Below are positions 22,587 through 34,865 of a stretch of DNA of 64,000 nt, in pieces; position 1 is the first letter of the stretch, and each line of letters opens with the position of its first letter. The stretch lies in NCBI GenBank assembly GCA_903813345.2, contig CAIIXF020000001.1, positions 39,649,366 through 39,713,365 on the forward strand, read 5' to 3'. The position numbers were made by a program, and so were the translations under genes. The stretch comes from Owenia fusiformis (lineage: Eukaryota > Annelida > Polychaeta > Sabellida > Oweniidae). Below the pieces are notes generated by a model that searched no databases, was not told the origin of the DNA, and was given only the letters and a program-made list of their open reading frames with translations.

Positions 22587-22684
22587 CTTGCCTCAAGACT
22601 GTGTATCCCCTCGCACTTCTTCACTTTGAAGGTGAAGTACTTAAATAGTATAGTCCACGGGAATACACAGTCCTGGGGCAATAC
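22587..22684. repeat. Short imperfect palindrome
   Basis: The arm TTGCCTCAAGACTGTGTATC recurs inverted as GAATACACAGTCCTGGGGCAA at 22660-22681, around a core itself palindromic (CACTTCTTCACTTTGAAGGTGAAGT). Likely a small hairpin MITE. Confidence 0.65.
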
Positions 22685-22760
22685 TATATGTGTGAGTTAA
22701 GTTAAAATATTTGAAGATAGTAATATCAAATATTGGACGATGTGTGAGGCTAGTTCAAAT

Positions 22761-23083
22761 AATATAAGTTATTGAATGATTTGAAGTGCATTACATGATA
22801 TATTCTGCTCGAGAAATTCCGTATTTGAACGAGACGAAATCGAGTGCCAATACAGAATATCGAGACAGAATATATCCTGCATTGCACTTCAAATCATTCA
22901 ATAACGTTTTTATCGTCTGATCCTCGGTATTGCTTCTGAGATTGTCCCTTCCGTACCAATATTTTCTGTATTGCGACGGAGATGATCAACGGGGACAATC
23001 TCAGTAGCAATACAGCTAGATTGGTACAGCACAAGAACTGACCAATCAGAAGGCTTCATTTTACAGTTCATACGATATTCGAA
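22761..23083 (+). mobile_element. Compound-hairpin MITE, copy 2
   Basis: Longer relative of 6606-6866 in opposite orientation. The left hairpin has arms GAATGATTTGAAGTGCATTA and its complement TGCACTTCAAATCATTCAA at about 22882. The right hairpin pairs CTGAGATTGTCCCTTCCG with CAATCTCAG near 23003. The element ends close to TTCATTTTACAGTTCATACG. Confidence 0.82.
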
Positions 23084-23598
23084 GATACAATTATATCTTC
23101 AAGTGTTTGCCCATGTTTGAGATCTTAGGGCCTTTTGTGTTTAAAATAATGTAACATTTTCTATAGGCAAAGAAACAGCAGTTCTGTCAATGGCTCCCAG
23201 TTGTCCAATAAGCAAGGTGTAAGCACCTAGAGCCTTTACCTTCCCACATTATTTGGAGTGCGTCCTCGCTCATATCCTGGCTGTGTCGTTTCCTGATGAT
23301 AATTTGCGGTGAAAGTCACGTCGTCTTCTTCTGTCGCTATATGGCTTGAGGTTTATGGATCCTGGACCAATTATATAAGTTTATTGTCATTAGAGAGCTT
23401 TCAGAAAGTCATTTCAGAATCGTATACTGTCTTTTCACATTGAGTGCTATTTTCTTTTTTCAAGAAAATGTTCCTCTCCGGCTGCTATACATAAATTAAA
23501 TTGATATATTTTGTACCGAATTGTGAAGTTTAAAACATGTCTTAAAATAAAATGGTCAAAGTTTGGCAGTAGAGGTTGTGTAAAGGAAATATCCTATA

Positions 23599-24550
23599 CA
23601 GGGTGTCTACAAAAAAGTATACCCAACTTCAAAGCCAGGGTACTAGAATTCTGAGCAATTTTATAAAAATACGAAGGTAGCAGTAAAAGGCCTCCAATGA
23701 TCATTATGTAAGTAATGTGAGTAATCATGACTTTGATGAAAGGTGTTAAAATCAGTACTGTGCCAAGTTAGCATTCAAGTAGGAATGACACAGTGGATGT
23801 TTTTTTTGTGTTCAAAACATTATTAATGTTCAAATTCAAACTTATTTCATGTTCTTCATACTTTTGTATAATTTTGTATGTTTTGTATAACTTTTAGTTG
23901 GTACCTTCCTCTCGAGAAATGGGATCCGAAGAGCCTCTTGATCAGCAATGAAACTTCTACTTGATGATATGCAGCTTTGAAGTCAATTGTATCCCAAAGT
24001 AAAGTCAAAAACTCTTGCTGAAATCCTCATTTTTTCAGAAGAACTCGAGTTTATTAAGTCTAAACAAGTAGATTCATGTGGGACAGTATTGTTAGAATCA
24101 ATTTCGATAGTAAGAATAGGGGTTCTATACACAGTTCATGAGACTTGCTTTCTAGAACTTTTTGTTTGCTCTACTGCTCAGGTGTCAGTTGAACCATTTT
24201 TGCAGGTCTATTTTAGAGTAAGTTAAGCTTTTTGCATTTGTTTCATAAGAGAGTTACTCTGTCCCAAGTCCAGTTCAGTATGGAAGGCCTGTCCTCTAAC
24301 TTAATGTAACAGAAAAAAAGAATACTAAGCCAATTACACATTAATTGCCACACAGGCGTGGTGCTAATTTTACTACCTCTCATAATGGTCAAGATTGCTC
24401 AGTCATACATGACAGTTACATAATGATCTTGGTACCATTTGATGGAAAATAAATCACGCTTTTTACTACTACCTTTGTATTTTATCAAAACTGCTCAGGA
24501 GTCTAGTAATTTGGATTTGAAGTTGGGTACACTTTTTTGTGGACGCCCTG
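23599..24550. mobile_element. CAGGGTG-ended element, 0.95 kb
   Basis: The left end CAGGGTGTCTACAAAAAAGT and its complement at the right end agree over about 36 bases (extending through ACCCAACTTCAAA), with TA on both sides. A 79-codon frame at 23987 inside has no recognisable transposase motif. Confidence 0.85.
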
Positions 24551-27360
24551 TATAAATAGTGAAATTGTATACGTTATCTCACAGTACGTGTCATTCAAAG
24601 AGTTGAATCGTCTTTAAAAATTGAAGTCAATCTTTTGATATCTTATACCTATTCACGGGGTCATTAACAGAAACTTGCGAAAAGTTTAGAATTGCTAGTT
24701 AATTCCTTTTTATGATGCAGTTATATTCGTGGTTTCAATTTCTCTTAAAGACCCCTATAGAGCTGAGACTATTGAGACTTGTATTATAGTTTTACCTCAT
24801 GATTAAGATATGACATATGACATAAGACATGTGTGATGAACAACTTTTTGTTCGAAAATGTTGCATTTGTCACACATCCAATTCGAATTCATGAAAATTA
24901 ATTTTGGGGCCACACATACAATTTTCTGAAATTGGGATTTCTGTTTTAGGCATCATTTGAGTCAATTCTGGATTACTTTCACATATATTACCATTAATAT
25001 GTCATGTCTACCCATTTAAAAAAATAGTATTGCCAAAGATGAATTGGGTCGCTTATTAGGTAAATTTTAAAAAAGAATTCACATGTTTGAGTGATTTTTG
25101 TCAGAGCATGTCTAGATCTCCGCAGAAAATTAATGCAGATATCTCAAATTTTGTTGATGCTATGCAAGCAGTGTAATCTTTCTTCCATTGCACACTCTAT
25201 GCATATAAAAACTCATGAAGATTCTTTCATTATTAAGAATGTTATTCCAAAATTAGTGAGTGACATTTGTTTGTGCCACCCTGTATATTGCAAACGTCAA
25301 CATGTTCAATTGTGGACATTTGTTTTCAATGCCCATCAATATTGACGATGTGCCCAAAGATGCAGAGCCAAGATGCAGAGCCAATCTACAAGTGTGAAAT
25401 TCGAATACTCTCATTTAATGGGTTGTTTCAGCCTGTCTTTTATGTTTGAATCTTAATTTGGTTCTTCAGTTATGATCCATGAAATGCATCTTTTTATGTT
25501 ATGTATGATATATTGTTGTATGGTTTGTTTGCTTAAATAAATTGAATTGAATTATAAATAAAAATGAATGCCAAAATATGATGGAGGGGAGTATACATCT
25601 GCCATGTAATTACTTTTCTCAGTTAAAGACATTTCTTGTTCATTTCACAAATCGCTCTATACGGTAGTATCTGGAGCCGTTTTGGGAGAGGCGTACTCTG
25701 CACAGTTCCGTCGTAATTAGGCGATCTCAATACGATAGCACTGCACAGGAGTAGATGTAAGGTCCATCTAAATCATAGAGTAATATTTATAGTATCAATA
25801 AAGCGAAATATTACTTCAACGTTTCAAAATTCATTTACGGGATATGCAGTGTACATTGAATTACTGTAAGATCATATTTTAAGTGAAAGGCACTTTTACA
25901 ATGAGTAAAATTTATAGTATGAGTTCGTCAATCAAATTTACTTGTGACATGTTATTGGTGGTTTAAATTAGAAACAAATGGAGCTTGAGCTGATTTAAGG
26001 ATATATACTGACACTCATTAGCCACACTCGACTTCATCGTTTAATGGAGAGAAATCTCTAAGGATCTGAAATGAGAGCGAGAGTTGTCAAAACTTCATTT
26101 TCCATCGATGTCCCTACTCTTAATGTTTTCGGAATTCAATTAACCCTCTATCTAGCCTACTGCACCGCTAGTAGTAAATATAAGTTAGTGCAATGCCGAC
26201 AATAAAATCTTAGAAACATTAATAGTCATCTCAAGGGATTCAGTCCTAGCTATAGTCCCGGCAGAAAGAGCTCTATTTATAAAACAATTTCAAATTGATG
26301 TATGTGTATTTAGATATAATTCTACTTTCTCAAAATTCGTGACAAGCAAAACAATACACTTAAACCCAAACGTAAATTATTGATATCTTTAAATTTCGAA
26401 TAGATATTTATGAACTGGTAAATTTCAAGTGTTTGTCTCTGACATGAACACTGTAATTGCTAGTTTACAATTCAATCACTTTTGCAAGCAATTTATGGAT
26501 AGATTAAAAGCGAATAAGTGAGGACTGTTCGTCAACATTCGCATTAGCATTCAAAGATACATAATAAAACAGCAGCATTTCCTATGAGGCGCTGCAGTTC
26601 CTATTGAAACTTGTCACATTTTGGTTATGTGTGATTGATTCAGTGAAAGTCAAAGGAAAAAGATAGTTGGCGCATTTGCATGATAACGCCATTGCCTCTA
26701 TTAACATTTTCCGTATGAACTAACACCCATTGTTCTAATCGAGATGAAGAAGTCATGGCATAAATCAATGGTTCAAAAGCTAAGTTCCGAACGAAGAAAC
26801 AAATAAAATCTGCTCTTTAAGTCAATCAATATTGCTTACTTTTACATGAATATCTGAATACGTTTCAAATATTAATTTAGACGTGTTAGCCTCGCCTAAA
26901 TTTGACTAAAACTACACAAAAACAACACGTTGGTCTTAATTTTAAGCCCGATTTTATGGGGCTATTCGGGAACCTAGCTTGTGCCCATGACATGGACCAT
27001 GGAGGAATAGAGCACGAGTAAAGAAACAAATGTGTTTATTAGAGGTGCCGTGTCAAGTTTAACCAGTCATATTATATATAATATTTGAAGAAAACAGATC
27101 GAACCTCTTACATTGCAATGGTAAAAAACAATTAACTTGTTCAACAGCAGTTTTATGTAGATTTGATTCAATTGTTAATTGAAAAGAACGTTAGAACCCG
27201 TTTGTTATAATAATGAACATAAATGTCGTACAAATTTTTCTTAAGTATGGCCTGCCAGTCCAAACAATTATGACGAGTTTGAAGTTGAAACTTTTATCAC
27301 GATACAGAGCGCCAATTTTTGATACGATCGTTGCTTTGCAAAGGAATTGCTAACAGAATT
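24551..27360. other. Intergenic with one orphan transposon end
   Basis: GTGCCACCCTG|TA at 25273-25283 has the form of a right end of the CAGGGTG elements, without a partner. No gene is supported. Confidence 0.45.
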
Positions 27361-27660
27361 TCACACTTCTTTCTTTCTGAGCTCAGACAGCTTTTGGAAT
27401 GTGTTCATGAATGTCTGGCTGGAGAAAAGCTTCGGCAATCTTCGGCAATCTCCGGCTTTTCTTGAGGTATCTTCGGTTGATTGCCAAAAGTCTAAGGCAC
27501 TGTCACTTTTATGCTGACTTCTACTGTAGTACGTTGACCTTGTGATGTCATACAGGGCGTATAAAAACGCAAAAATCACAAAACTAGTAATGACTACATC
27601 GATTTCATTCAATGTACCATAAAGCCACGTCCCTTCCCTTTGCAATGATATGTCATTCAT
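27361..27660 (-). CDS. Small single-pass membrane protein ORF, unknown
   Basis: 99 codons starting MNDISLQREGTWLYGTLNEI, then a hydrophobic stretch (VVITSFVIFAFLYALYDI, about residues 26-44), then a charged tail ending SELRKKEV. No family is recognised. The 5' part has two decayed relatives at 28057-28158 and 28227-28345 on the opposite strand, so this is either a real small gene with pseudogene copies or part of a dispersed repeat. Start choice is simply the ATG of the conserved block. Confidence 0.35.
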   Translation of the reverse strand: MNDISLQREGTWLYGTLNEIDVVITSFVIFAFLYALYDITRSTYYSRSQHKSDSALDFWQSTEDTSRKAGDCRRLPKLFSSQTFMNTFQKLSELRKKEV

Positions 27661-27949
27661 TCATGTGTGGTCATGGTTGGGTGAGAAATCCTTCTATTTA
27701 CACAGTCAAGATCGGCTCTGGACCAGGTTTCAGATATTGCAAAAACCAGTGCAAGGGCTAAGTGCAAATGGAAGTTCTCCTGACTTGAATTGTTGTGACT
27801 TTTTCTTTTAGGGCTCTCTCGGGAGCATCTGTGCTCACCATTCCTCCATCAGATATTGCAAAACTTCGATTCCAATTTGGAGGGGTATAGGATGTATTCT
27901 TGCAAAATTATTAGTATAAATACTTTACAGTCTATGTCACACCTGCCAC

Positions 27950-28345
27950 ACCTTCTTCCAATATCCCCTATGCCCCATGCACTGTTTAAAACTTGGGTTT
28001 GAGCTACATTTTGACCCACTTTGCGAAGTACTGATTATTCGGCCAGCCAGGACTCCCTGTGAATGAATGACATTCCATTGCAAAGAGGAGTAATTTGGCT
28101 TTTTGGTACATTGAATGAAAATGATGCAGTCATCATTGGTTTTATGTTTTAGTCCAATATTTCATTGAGCCCCGTGCACTGACTTTCGCGATGTTTATAC
28201 ATTGGTCCCAAGCTAATTTTGTCCCACTTTGCAAAAGGAAGGATTATTCGCCCATCCATGACCCAATATCAACGAATGGTATACTAGTGGAAAGAGGAGA
28301 CACATGGCTTTATGCTGTTATTACTGGTTTAGTACATGTTCGAGA
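27950..28345 (+). repeat. Two diverged tandem copies of the small-ORF block
   Basis: Copy A (around 27970-28160) and copy B (around 28165-28345) share the order GTGCACTG, then CCCACTTTGC, GATTATTCG, then AATG and GGCTTT. Both match the start of the 27361-27660 ORF. Copy A reads MNDIPLQRGVIWLFGTLNEN; copy B reads NGILVERGDTWLYAV. Neither is a complete frame. Confidence 0.6.
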
Positions 28346-28399
28346 TAACAATCTGTTGCGTTTTTTGATACTTACTGTATAACGAACTCTTGGTCAATC

Positions 28400-30138
28400 A
28401 TTGTGAATAGTTATGTACTGTGAATGATGGTGTGAGAAAGTGTAGGTTTCTACCTATTATAAATACACGCTACCCATATTCTTTTTCCATCCATTTAAAT
28501 TTTGTGTTTTCGTTTGTAATGTATGAGTTGGTCCTTTCCCATTTACTACCTGTCCAATGAGGATTTGCTCCCAGAGTGCAACATCGATATTCTGTCCCAT
28601 GTCGTGATCCAAAATTCGATTTCAAACAGCCGCCATTTTGTTCACTTCAACATTTGAATCGTGCATTTTTGTCTTATTTCCAAACGAGAAATTCCAAAAC
28701 ACACACGAAATGATCGAGAAATTGGTTCTAATGTTTATTTTGAATTAATAGTCGGATATAATTTTAGAAAAATAACGTCATTTCGACGTTTTCATTGTTT
28801 GAAAATATCGAGTTTCGATCCTGGGAGTCAATCCTCCTTGTACCTGTCGTAGCATATTTCAGGATCCTAACTGTAATTTGGTTACATAACAATATAATCT
28901 ATTAACCTTTGTTTTGGGGCTGTAGTTCATTAATTTGAAAGAACTAATCAAAATAATTACTTTACTAGCATTAATAAAAAAGTCAATTGGTGAAATAGAA
29001 TAAGTATTCTAATAACTGTGTGTTTATTATCTATAACAGCACAATATTAGCACAAACAATTACTATGCATTAATAATGGAACATTTGCCTTGTGATGCAT
29101 CAAATTTACATTACACTGTTTCAGGCGACAATTATGCACATGGATAGTATCTTGGTTTCATGATACATACATTATCTGAGAATTTTTTAAATAACACTAA
29201 TTATTTGAGCAAACTAGGGTAGAGAAGGATGCTATTTGCCCTCAGGTATGAATATACCATCGGAAAGTGACAATGACGTAAATATATGACGCCGCCAAGT
29301 TTAACCTGATAAGAGCCTATGTAGACGAAGCCTTCTTTGAAAGAAGCAAAATCAAATTATAAAGGCTATGCCATTTTATCATGGTGTTAAATTCAATCAA
29401 TTGACCACGTACCATTTTGGGAATCAAATGGACAAATGCATTATTGCTTATAAAAATGAGTTAAAGAGAACGCAGAAAGTAATGAACTGATTATAGTACT
29501 TATCAACGTTGTGTCAACTTAAAGTTACTGATCAGCTCGAACATTTTAGAACATTTTCACCTTTCAAACGGTGTATCATATCCCGAGGACAAATTACCAT
29601 CTTGGAAACTGTATTTTGCTCAAGTAACTAAGTCTCATCATCTTGGTAAATACTTTTTTAAGATAAACCTCTTGAATTAGCCCATAGTATTTGTTGTTGT
29701 CCATTGGCATGTGGCTCACGTTACACAATAGTATAAAATACAACCTCAATACTTTACTGAAGCATTTAATTACGAGTATTTTCTGGTACTGCTTTCACCT
29801 ACGTCATATTTGCAAGTGTTTATTAAAAATCTTGATATTTATTACATCATACAATGACTAGAGTATTACACAATATAATTATAATGTTACTATTACTTGA
29901 ATAATGGGTTATCGTGCAATAGTTAGAGCTGAATACAAATATAAGCGTGCATTGCAACATTTCCCCCTTCGTGAATATTGTTCAGCACAGATTATATTGG
30001 GAGAGACATGTTTGATCGTGATATGATTAGTTTGTCAGTTTATGGGCTCAACAGACTTGTTCATATAATTTATCTGTTTCAAACATAAAAAATGTACATG
30101 TCAATGTCATGCATTCCAAATGGCAGTTGTATATCGAT
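28400..30138. other. 3' region of the muscarinic receptor gene and intergenic sequence
   Basis: A - strand AATAAA (TTTATT at 29838-29843) about 300 bases after the receptor stop may be its polyadenylation signal. No other gene was recognised. Confidence 0.4.
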
Positions 30139-32373
30139 TTAGGACCGATGCCAATCACCTTTTAATATCCGTATAAACGTCTTTTTAAATTGGGCATTAG
30201 CTAATGCGTAACAGAATGGATTGATAGGGCTGTTGAGATAGCAAAGCCAATAAGTGAAGGCATAGAGGCGAGGATCAACACAATCGTTGCCTTCACAGAA
30301 ACCAATGATCAAAACAAGAACATGATACGGAGTCCAACATATAACATAGGCACCTAATATAATTGTTATAACACGCAGGGCTTTGCGAGCTCGGTTTTCA
30401 GATTTAGATTTCTGTTTTTGTTTTTCTGTGTCTTTTCGTCTCTGTAAAATTTTTGATGGGTTCATTGACATAACGAGATCTCGTATGCTAGGTGCTTTGG
30501 AGCCAGTATCACTTCTATTACCGTCAAGAGGGTGCAGGTCACTTGCACCAGAAATGCTTGTAACTGTTCCACTGTTAGCTCTACTGTTATTTGACATTTG
30601 CACCAACATATTTACTTTTTGCCTAAATTTCTGAGCACCTGTTTCTGTAGGGGCCGACGCTGTACTATCCCCTTCACTTGCAACTTGTGGCGGAGATGCA
30701 CCATCGGGTTCACTTGAGATCCTGCGTCTCCAGACAGGTGATCCATTGTCGTCAGAATCATTTCCTTCGTCTTTTATTGAAGGTTGATCAACTAAAAGTT
30801 TAGCGTGCTCAGAAGCCTGTAGTGATGTTGTGTCGATGTATTTCAAGCCTTGGCTTACTTGTGGCGGCGTGAGCGGCTCCTCCACTAAATCACCCACGCC
30901 GCTGTCATTAGTCCGAACTGACAGTCTAGGCCCAGTTTTTGGACTCACTGATGGAAATTTAAATGAAACTTTTGGATTGTTTGAACTGTCATTCGGATTT
31001 GGTGAGGGGGAATAGCCTGATGTGTCTATGTCACTTGTAGATATTTCTGGAGTCAAAGAATGGCTTCTTCCCCCAGAGTGATTCATGGTACTTTTATGTC
31101 CATTTGGCTGCGTAGATGGCAATTGTAATTTGGGCACCTTAAGACTTGAGTATCTTTTCTTTTTGCTATTATTAACTATCTCTGCTTTAACCGTGTTAGA
31201 ATTCTTGAAGCTATTTCTAGGGGAAGGAGACTGAGTATCCGATGGGTCAGTGTCGGAGGCAAATCCAGGACTACTAGAGTGATCTTCCTTGTCTGTTGTA
31301 TTTTTTGTCGAGGATGAAGTGAAGGTTGTAGTGGTGGAAGTTCCTCTATTGGCGGAACGATTCTGTTCTTTGCCATTGACAGGGTTGTTTTTATCTGGAG
31401 CCTTTTGGCTCATCCCGATCCCAATTTTCGTCATTGTTTGTCCAGCCATCGATACCAACGATGTCATTTTCTTATGTTTTGCCTCAGACTTCCTCTGTAG
31501 TTTCAAAGCAACACGGTATATCTGGGTGTACAGGACACACATGACTATTAACGTACTCCAGAAGTAGGCAATGACTAGACAAGCGTTGAATAGCGCGTTC
31601 TCCATAAACTGTACATAGCAAGAACCTTCGGGCACCGTGCGTTCGCCCACAAAATATTGCCAACCAAGAATGCTTGTGTAAAACACAGCGGCTGGCACGA
31701 CCCACGCAGCGGCTACCATTACTTTCACTTTAAATGCAGTTCTCCAGCCACGATATTTAGCTGGAATTTTTACGGAACAAAATCTGTCGATGGTGATGGC
31801 GAGAACAGTATATTGTGAGGAAAGACTAATGGAATAATCCAGACATAGCCAAAGATCGCATATTACAGGTCCAAGTGGCCAAACGTCTCCCATAAGGAGA
31901 TACATAGTGTATAGTGGCATAGAAAAGCCTCCTATTAATAAGTCAGATACTGCTAAACTGGCTATAAAGAAGTTCGTTGGTTGTCGTATAGTTCTTTCCA
32001 ATACGAACGAGAGCACCACTATAAAATTTCCTACCACAGTCACAATGCTGAGACATCCCACTAATATGGATATGGTGATAATCTGCCACAATGGGAACTT
32101 TGGAGGTTTTTCGGTATTGGTATCATTGAGTGATGCATTAAATATACACGCACTGTAATTAAAATCCGTATCATTGATAAAACAAGGAATATTTGTGCTA
32201 AGGTTTCTAAATGCACCCGTCCTATCCAAGTAATCGGAGCTAGGGTAATCCCCATCTGCTGCTGATGAATTGTCGAATCCATAGCCAAACATTCCAGCGT
32301 AGTCTCCATCGTAGGTGTGGCTTGTGTTGCCCAGCGATACGAGTATTCTTTCAGCTGCCCCAGTAACACTCAT
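30139..32373 (-). CDS. Muscarinic acetylcholine receptor, invertebrate B type (GAR-2/mAChR-B-like)
   Basis: Class A GPCR of 744 residues in one exon. The N-terminus (about 95 aa, seven N-x-S/T sequons) is extracellular. TM1 has GN at 115-116 and TM2 has SD at 143-144. TM3 has LCLDYSISLSSQYTVLAIT, with the amine-binding Asp179, ending DRF at 196-198. TM4 has Trp224. EL2 contains WQYFVGERTVPEGSCYVQF, the muscarinic signature with the bridging Cys252 (partner Cys172). TM6 has CWTPYH (679-684) and TM7 has NPFCY (718-722). The third loop, about 288-664, is very long and rich in Ser, Thr and Asn, as in muscarinic receptors. SSQYTVLAITIDRFCSVKI closely follows nematode GAR-2 and fly mAChR-B. Vertebrate receptors have Asn where His684 stands. 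An in-frame TGA two codons upstream fixes the start. Confidence 0.93.
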   Translation of the reverse strand: MSVTGAAERILVSLGNTSHTYDGDYAGMFGYGFDNSSAADGDYPSSDYLDRTGAFRNLSTNIPCFINDTDFNYSACIFNASLNDTNTEKPPKFPLWQIITISILVGCLSIVTVVGNFIVVLSFVLERTIRQPTNFFIASLAVSDLLIGGFSMPLYTMYLLMGDVWPLGPVICDLWLCLDYSISLSSQYTVLAITIDRFCSVKIPAKYRGWRTAFKVKVMVAAAWVVPAAVFYTSILGWQYFVGERTVPEGSCYVQFMENALFNACLVIAYFWSTLIVMCVLYTQIYRVALKLQRKSEAKHKKMTSLVSMAGQTMTKIGIGMSQKAPDKNNPVNGKEQNRSANRGTSTTTTFTSSSTKNTTDKEDHSSSPGFASDTDPSDTQSPSPRNSFKNSNTVKAEIVNNSKKKRYSSLKVPKLQLPSTQPNGHKSTMNHSGGRSHSLTPEISTSDIDTSGYSPSPNPNDSSNNPKVSFKFPSVSPKTGPRLSVRTNDSGVGDLVEEPLTPPQVSQGLKYIDTTSLQASEHAKLLVDQPSIKDEGNDSDDNGSPVWRRRISSEPDGASPPQVASEGDSTASAPTETGAQKFRQKVNMLVQMSNNSRANSGTVTSISGASDLHPLDGNRSDTGSKAPSIRDLVMSMNPSKILQRRKDTEKQKQKSKSENRARKALRVITIILGAYVICWTPYHVLVLIIGFCEGNDCVDPRLYAFTYWLCYLNSPINPFCYALANAQFKKTFIRILKGDWHRS

Positions 32374-32415
32374 GCTTCATCTACACTCTAGCGCCGTCGT
32401 CTTTCATACGTTCCT
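32374..32415 (-). other. 5' UTR piece and 3' splice site of the receptor gene
   Basis: On the - strand TTTGTGTTCCTTCAG|GAACG is a strong acceptor (AG at 32415-32414), 40 bases before the ATG. It suggests that one or more 5'-UTR exons lie further right; none could be located. Confidence 0.6.
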
Positions 32416-33806
32416 GAAGGAACACAAACGTTAAAATTAGAATAAACCTGACTATATTTCTGTTATTGATACATAAAAATTACCATGCAGCTTAATTTAC
32501 CGTTACATGATGAAGGTGCGATTGTAAATTATTCACTGAGAAATGCATCAAACCGTCGTGTTCTTTCTAATTTAGTTCAGGTGGTGAATTCACCAGACTT
32601 CCCTTGTTAAGTTGCACACGTTGCCTATAAACTGACAATTTCTTGTCGTAATTAGTTCTATATATCATCACTTAAACACATTAACAAGCCATTGTCTCGT
32701 AAAAGAAAATGAAAACAGCTATTAGGAAATCTAATTCATATCTGCACTCTTTTGGGACATCAAAATGCATCCCCCGTGTATCGACCCGAGTTTTACCACT
32801 CACGGCACGTTTACAAAACAACAGCATGATTAGGTGATCTATACATGGTAGACTAAACTAGAAGTACCTATGAGTCAGTATCAATTTTAGTAAGAATTAA
32901 CTAAAGAATGATAAGAAAATGTCTTGTTTCGATGAGATAATACGAAGTTCAAACGATCCAAGAAGATGAGGCTGAACCGTTTATAAACGACTGATTCAGG
33001 TATCAATTAAAGATACCATGTTACCAAGTAAGTTTGTTTTGGGATAATCCGTCTAGATACAAGTTGTAGTTCTTTGCAACAGTAGGAAGTTGCCTTGGCT
33101 TCTTGACAAGCCAATTACAACTCATCAAACCAACTGGACACGGAAGGCAATGTTATTTATGATGTAGAAATAGCGACTGGATAATATTATTGAATCAGTC
33201 TGGTATCTTTAATTCCCAAACGATTTGTCCTAGAACAAGCTATAAGGTATTGGTTCACATGTACTGAATCATCGCCCCACCTCTTTTTCTGTGGAGTGAG
33301 CTTACCCGTCCACATGCAATAAAACACAATCATATACAAATTATTTATGAATTATAATAAAATGAGCTATTATCAATGAAACGAGTCTAGCAGATTGAAC
33401 GAGTGCGTTGTTGAATAAATAATTACTGATATTGCATTGTAGCATGCATCCCTATTTTTACTTTCTAATTCAACATCCTAATAATTTCACCTGACGAATC
33501 ATTTATTAGATCTATAGACTTCAAATTGAAAAATCTTTGTTCTTTGGGAAATCCAAAGATCGGTCAGATCTTCTACAAAAATCATATGTAACCCTCGAAT
33601 AACTTCCAATTATATTATGAGAAGTATATAGTTTGCACCTGTATATACTGACAGGTTGATAAAAAGGTACACTTAACAGAACATGAACATGCCGCGGGGG
33701 ATATACCATCCGTGGGTTTACAATTGCTATATACAGAATTCTAATGAATTAATAAATTGTTTTCGCATTCTATTCATTTTCATTTTTTAATATTGAAATC
33801 ATTCTA
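32416..33806. other. Upstream or intronic sequence of the receptor gene
   Basis: No coding signal. It probably lies within the 5'-UTR intron of the receptor gene if the acceptor at 32414 is used. Confidence 0.35.
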
Positions 33807-34371
33807 CAGGGTGGTCAAAAAACGGAAACCCTGCATTTTCCTCATATCTTTGTCATTTTAAAAAATTACTCCCTGATATTTCACACATTTGTAAATCATT
33901 CAATTTCCTACTACCTTACCATATTTCATGACCATCAGATTGATAGTCACAATTTTACAGCACTTTGAACAACATGCTTCAGGTTTGGCCATCATCGCGC
34001 TGTAGGCAAACCTGCACAGTTGTCAATGATCCAAATGCATTCCTCAGCAGGTATGGCCTGAATGATGCAGATGAACTCACTTTTGATGTATGCTAATATC
34101 CTGAGGTCATTCTTATACACTCTATCTCTGCCATATACCCATAGGTAGGGACATTTTGGACGACATATGCAGGTTGGTCTTCAGCGCAATAGTTGCCACC
34201 GGGGATGTTCTTTAAAGTGCTGTAGCACTGTGACTATCAATCAGATGGTCATGAAATATGGTAGGCTGGTAGGAAATTGAGTGATGTATAAATGTGCAGT
34301 TATTTCTTAAAATAATAAAGATGTTAGGAAAATGCATGGTGTAAGGGTTTCCAGTTTTTTTGACCACCCTG
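33807..34371 (-). mobile_element. CAGGGTG-ended element with transposase C-terminal relic
   Basis: Ends CAGGGTGGTCAAAAAACGGA and its near complement at 34346-34371 are flanked by TA. On the - strand, in broken frames, one reads YGRDRVYKNDLRILAYIKSE, then IPAEECIWIIDNC and NLKHV. This is the LKD.VYK.....L..LK..I, RVIDNF and HLEHV order of IS630/Tc1-type transposase C-termini. Confidence 0.82.
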
Positions 34372-34619
34372 TACATAGGCTTTACACGAGTTTTCTTTTG
34401 ACCTTGATATCTCAGGATTATGACATATAATAAATAACTTTTTGTGGTGATTTGAGAATACTTAAATTTGTTTTTGTAGGATTGAGAGCCTGAGGTATAT
34501 TGGAACAATTCACTTTCCAAGGAACTCTTATGCTTTGTGTAGTCGAACTTGATCAATACCAGAAAATACCATACTGGTGCTTCAACCGTCTACACAATCA
34601 CATCAGCAACTTTGGAACA

Positions 34620-34865
34620 TTAGTAAATGTCATTTTTAATAAAGATGATAAAGAGCATAGGGCCTAAAACTGTTCCCCGAGGCACGGCAAACGATAATTT
34701 AGCCACATATGGTGTAGCACCATTAGTTTCAACAATTTTAGTTGTGATTAAATGATTGTGTTTGCACCAATGGGAAGAAGTTCTTCGAATACGTAATGAT
34801 CTAGCTTTTGAAAAAATAGTATCACAAATTAATGTATCAAACTCTTTAGAGATATATTTCACCAC
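34620..34865 (-). mobile_element. LINE reverse-transcriptase fragment
   Basis: An 81-codon frame ends FAVPRGTVLGPMLFIIFIKN, matching the VPQGSVLGPLLF.IYIND motif between RT domains 3 and 4 of LINE-type reverse transcriptases. It is preceded by a segment equivalent to the variable region before it. Only this scrap remains. Confidence 0.8.

Noticed and set aside
23200-23360. Exon-like stretch on the - strand with GGGAAG|GTAAAG
   Set aside because: A GT site and short open frame are present, but there is no protein similarity and no partner exon.
30383-32369. Frames of 60-100 codons overlapping the muscarinic receptor
   Set aside because: Shadows of the receptor coding sequence in other frames.
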